Assembly: GCF_007741475.1 (NCBI RefSeq)
Contig: NZ_CP036261.1
Location: 6,635,798-6,699,797 of the forward strand
Length of the DNA stretch: 64,000 nucleotides
Reading direction: 5' to 3'
Origin: Rosistilla ulvae
GTDB lineage: Bacteria > Planctomycetota > Planctomycetia > Pirellulales > Pirellulaceae
Under the pieces are notes generated by a model. The model worked only from the letters and a program-made list of their open reading frames with translations. It searched no databases and was not told where the DNA came from. Position numbers and translations under genes: made by a program. This document shows positions 62,611 to 64,000 of this stretch, one piece after another (positions within the stretch are counted from its first letter, which is position 1; every line of letters begins with the position of its first letter).

Positions 62611-63945
62611 CTACTGCGACAGGCGAACGCTGCCACCCCGCATCGGTTGGACCTGGATCGGAGCCGACACTTGCGACGTCCGATTGCTGGCCACTCCCGA
62701 AAACAGATTTTGTCTGGCCAACGCATCGATACGTTTGTCCGCGAGGTATTCCAGATAATCGTGATCGCTTCCGACGCTTTGCGACGCATCGAATTGCCGA
62801 ATGCGATCACTGGAAATCTGCGATCGGTTCATCCCGCAGATTCCCGTGTAACCCAACGCGGGCGTATTGTCGTCGAGCTTCAGGAAGCGATACAGTTTTA
62901 AATACTGATCGCGCGTATTGTGCAACAAGAACAACCGATTGACGGGACACAACGCTTGCGACCGAGTCGTGATGAAACAGTCGTTGCGGATCGCCGGGGC
63001 TACCAACCCAAGATTCACGCGAGGTGACGATACAGGCGTATTGGGCAATCGCGATCCACACAGCGATCCACCTCCCATCAGATGCATCGCCCCGATCGCC
63101 AATCGTCCGCCAAAGCTGTACCCAATCACCGCAACCGGTTCCTGAGTTTGCACTGCGGTTATCAAGCGAGCCAAATAGAAGGCGTGCAGATCGGCGCGTC
63201 CTGCCTTCACGCGGACGTCCCGAACCTGTCCCTTGATCTGATCCGCTGGCCACATCCAAATCACAAACCGAATGGATGTCGAAATCGGTCTCGATCCCAA
63301 GACGGTTTGATCATAGGTCTGCAAACCACGCCGAATCGCTTTCATTTCGGGGGTCCGATTTCCATGGATCAAAAAGCACGTTTGCTGTTTGCCAGGACCC
63401 GCATAAGGGCTGAGAAAGTTCGCAGCACTTTCGTTCACCCAGCGTCCTCCGTCGATCCGCCGACGAAACTGAAGCGATTCGATCGCTGCGTTCCGAGATC
63501 CAAGATGGCGGCTGCTGATCGTCCAGACCTCATCGCGCGCGCGAACGTCAAACTCCTCCAATGGAGTCGATTCCAGCTCCGCTTCGATCGCCGCTTTGGT
63601 GACCGCATCGGCAGCAACCGATTCCGGAATGGGCTCGTTAGGCAACGACTCGCCCGCTTCGTCGGCGGCGGACATCGTCGGCGCTGGCACCGGATCCGTC
63701 GTGATCGGAGCGGCTGGCAGGGTCGCGTCGGCCGCAGACTCGTTCTTCGCGGATTGGTTATTCGAACGCGAAGCATCGTCGTCCGAGGCAACCACCGTGG
63801 GAGCACCGATTTGTGGCGTCACCGCAGGTTGCGCGGAGGAAGGAGCAGCGAGTTGAAATAGAAACAACAGCAGTCCGAAGGGCAAACCGTATTGCGTCGT
63901 CATGTTTTTACGAATCCGAAAACCAGGGAATATCAGCGGAGACAT
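62611..63945 (-). CDS. Secreted alpha/beta hydrolase-like protein
   Basis: A 444-residue protein. The start at 63945 is preferred over the ATG at 63903 because it supplies Arg and Lys (FRIRKN) to the signal peptide, which continues LPFGLLLFLFQLAAPSSA. After a low-complexity Ala/Asp/Ser stretch (residues about 40-130), the hydrolase fold carries CFLIHGNRTPEMK (oxyanion strand), nucleophile elbow VIGYSFGG with Ser at the centre, and a C-terminal SDHDYLEYLADKR with the probable catalytic His. Likely an extracytoplasmic esterase or lipase with unknown substrate. Convergent with the AI-2E gene. Confidence 0.72.
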   Translation of the reverse strand: MSPLIFPGFRIRKNMTTQYGLPFGLLLFLFQLAAPSSAQPAVTPQIGAPTVVASDDDASRSNNQSAKNESAADATLPAAPITTDPVPAPTMSAADEAGESLPNEPIPESVAADAVTKAAIEAELESTPLEEFDVRARDEVWTISSRHLGSRNAAIESLQFRRRIDGGRWVNESAANFLSPYAGPGKQQTCFLIHGNRTPEMKAIRRGLQTYDQTVLGSRPISTSIRFVIWMWPADQIKGQVRDVRVKAGRADLHAFYLARLITAVQTQEPVAVIGYSFGGRLAIGAMHLMGGGSLCGSRLPNTPVSSPRVNLGLVAPAIRNDCFITTRSQALCPVNRLFLLHNTRDQYLKLYRFLKLDDNTPALGYTGICGMNRSQISSDRIRQFDASQSVGSDHDYLEYLADKRIDALARQNLFSGVASNRTSQVSAPIQVQPMRGGSVRLSQ

Positions 63946-64000
63946 TCTCGCCGGCTCGAGCGTCCAACGCGACAGTGTTCCGGAGCGATCAACAGCGCAG

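Overview
The window reads as chromosomal DNA of a planctomycete, most likely of the Pirellulaceae (Rhodopirellula/Rosistilla-like). This is inferred from a moderately high-GC, GATC-rich composition, large lineage-type proteins (a Pirellula-type haem-binding dehydrogenase, a squalene-cyclase-fold membrane protein, a FecR-like 813-residue protein), and an outer-membrane lipid toolkit (LpxL-like acyltransferase, LptD-like protein). No rRNA, tRNA, CRISPR array, insertion sequence or phage module was recognised.

Layout. 1-4254: three consecutive HlyD-type genes (a partial adaptor, a GAF-HlyD membrane protein, and a PqqD-M50 protease-HlyD fusion), forming a probable envelope export or processing system. 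4520-4792: small zinc-ribbon membrane protein. 4942-8466: a 1174-residue pyrophosphate-dependent PEP carboxykinase. 8747-12589: haem-binding dehydrogenase and a MoxR ATPase. 12861-14804: suhB-aroB operon. 15608-18847: squalene-cyclase-fold protein and an ExeA/GspA-like ATPase with an altered P-loop. 18904-27252: fabH, osmC, FecR-like protein, lpxL-like, glmU N-domain, prs, NIF3. 27455-32146: tightly overlapping operon of GT2, BshC-like protein, methyltransferase-like protein and GT39-like glycosyltransferase. 32163-35937: MFS transporter, TauD-like dioxygenase, Gfo/Idh/MocA oxidoreductase. 36179-47582: LptD-like protein, cardiolipin synthase, YihY, PAP2, M20 amidohydrolase, YbdK ligase and diacylglycerol-kinase-like genes, largely a lipid and envelope neighbourhood. 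47583-49271: lower-GC accessory patch with a DUF3800 gene and a frameshifted small partner ORF. 49272-63945: Cys-rich zinc metallopeptidase, then a signalling block: DUF1328 membrane protein, NtrC-type sigma-54 activator, single receiver protein, 2055-residue CheB/CheR/PAS/histidine-kinase/receiver hybrid, PA2169-type protein, small lipoprotein, AI-2E transporter and an alpha/beta hydrolase.

The main observation about how genes work together is in 50.6-62.5 kb. Two very good sigma-54 promoter matches (upstream of the receiver gene and of the PA2169-type gene) and one near match (upstream of DUF1328) lie around the sigma-54 activator gene. This suggests a local sigma-54 envelope or stress regulon fed by the large hybrid sensor. 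Other points of note are the PPi-type PEPCK, the M50-HlyD system, the BshC-like operon, and a MITE-like nested palindrome at 43.03-43.16 kb.
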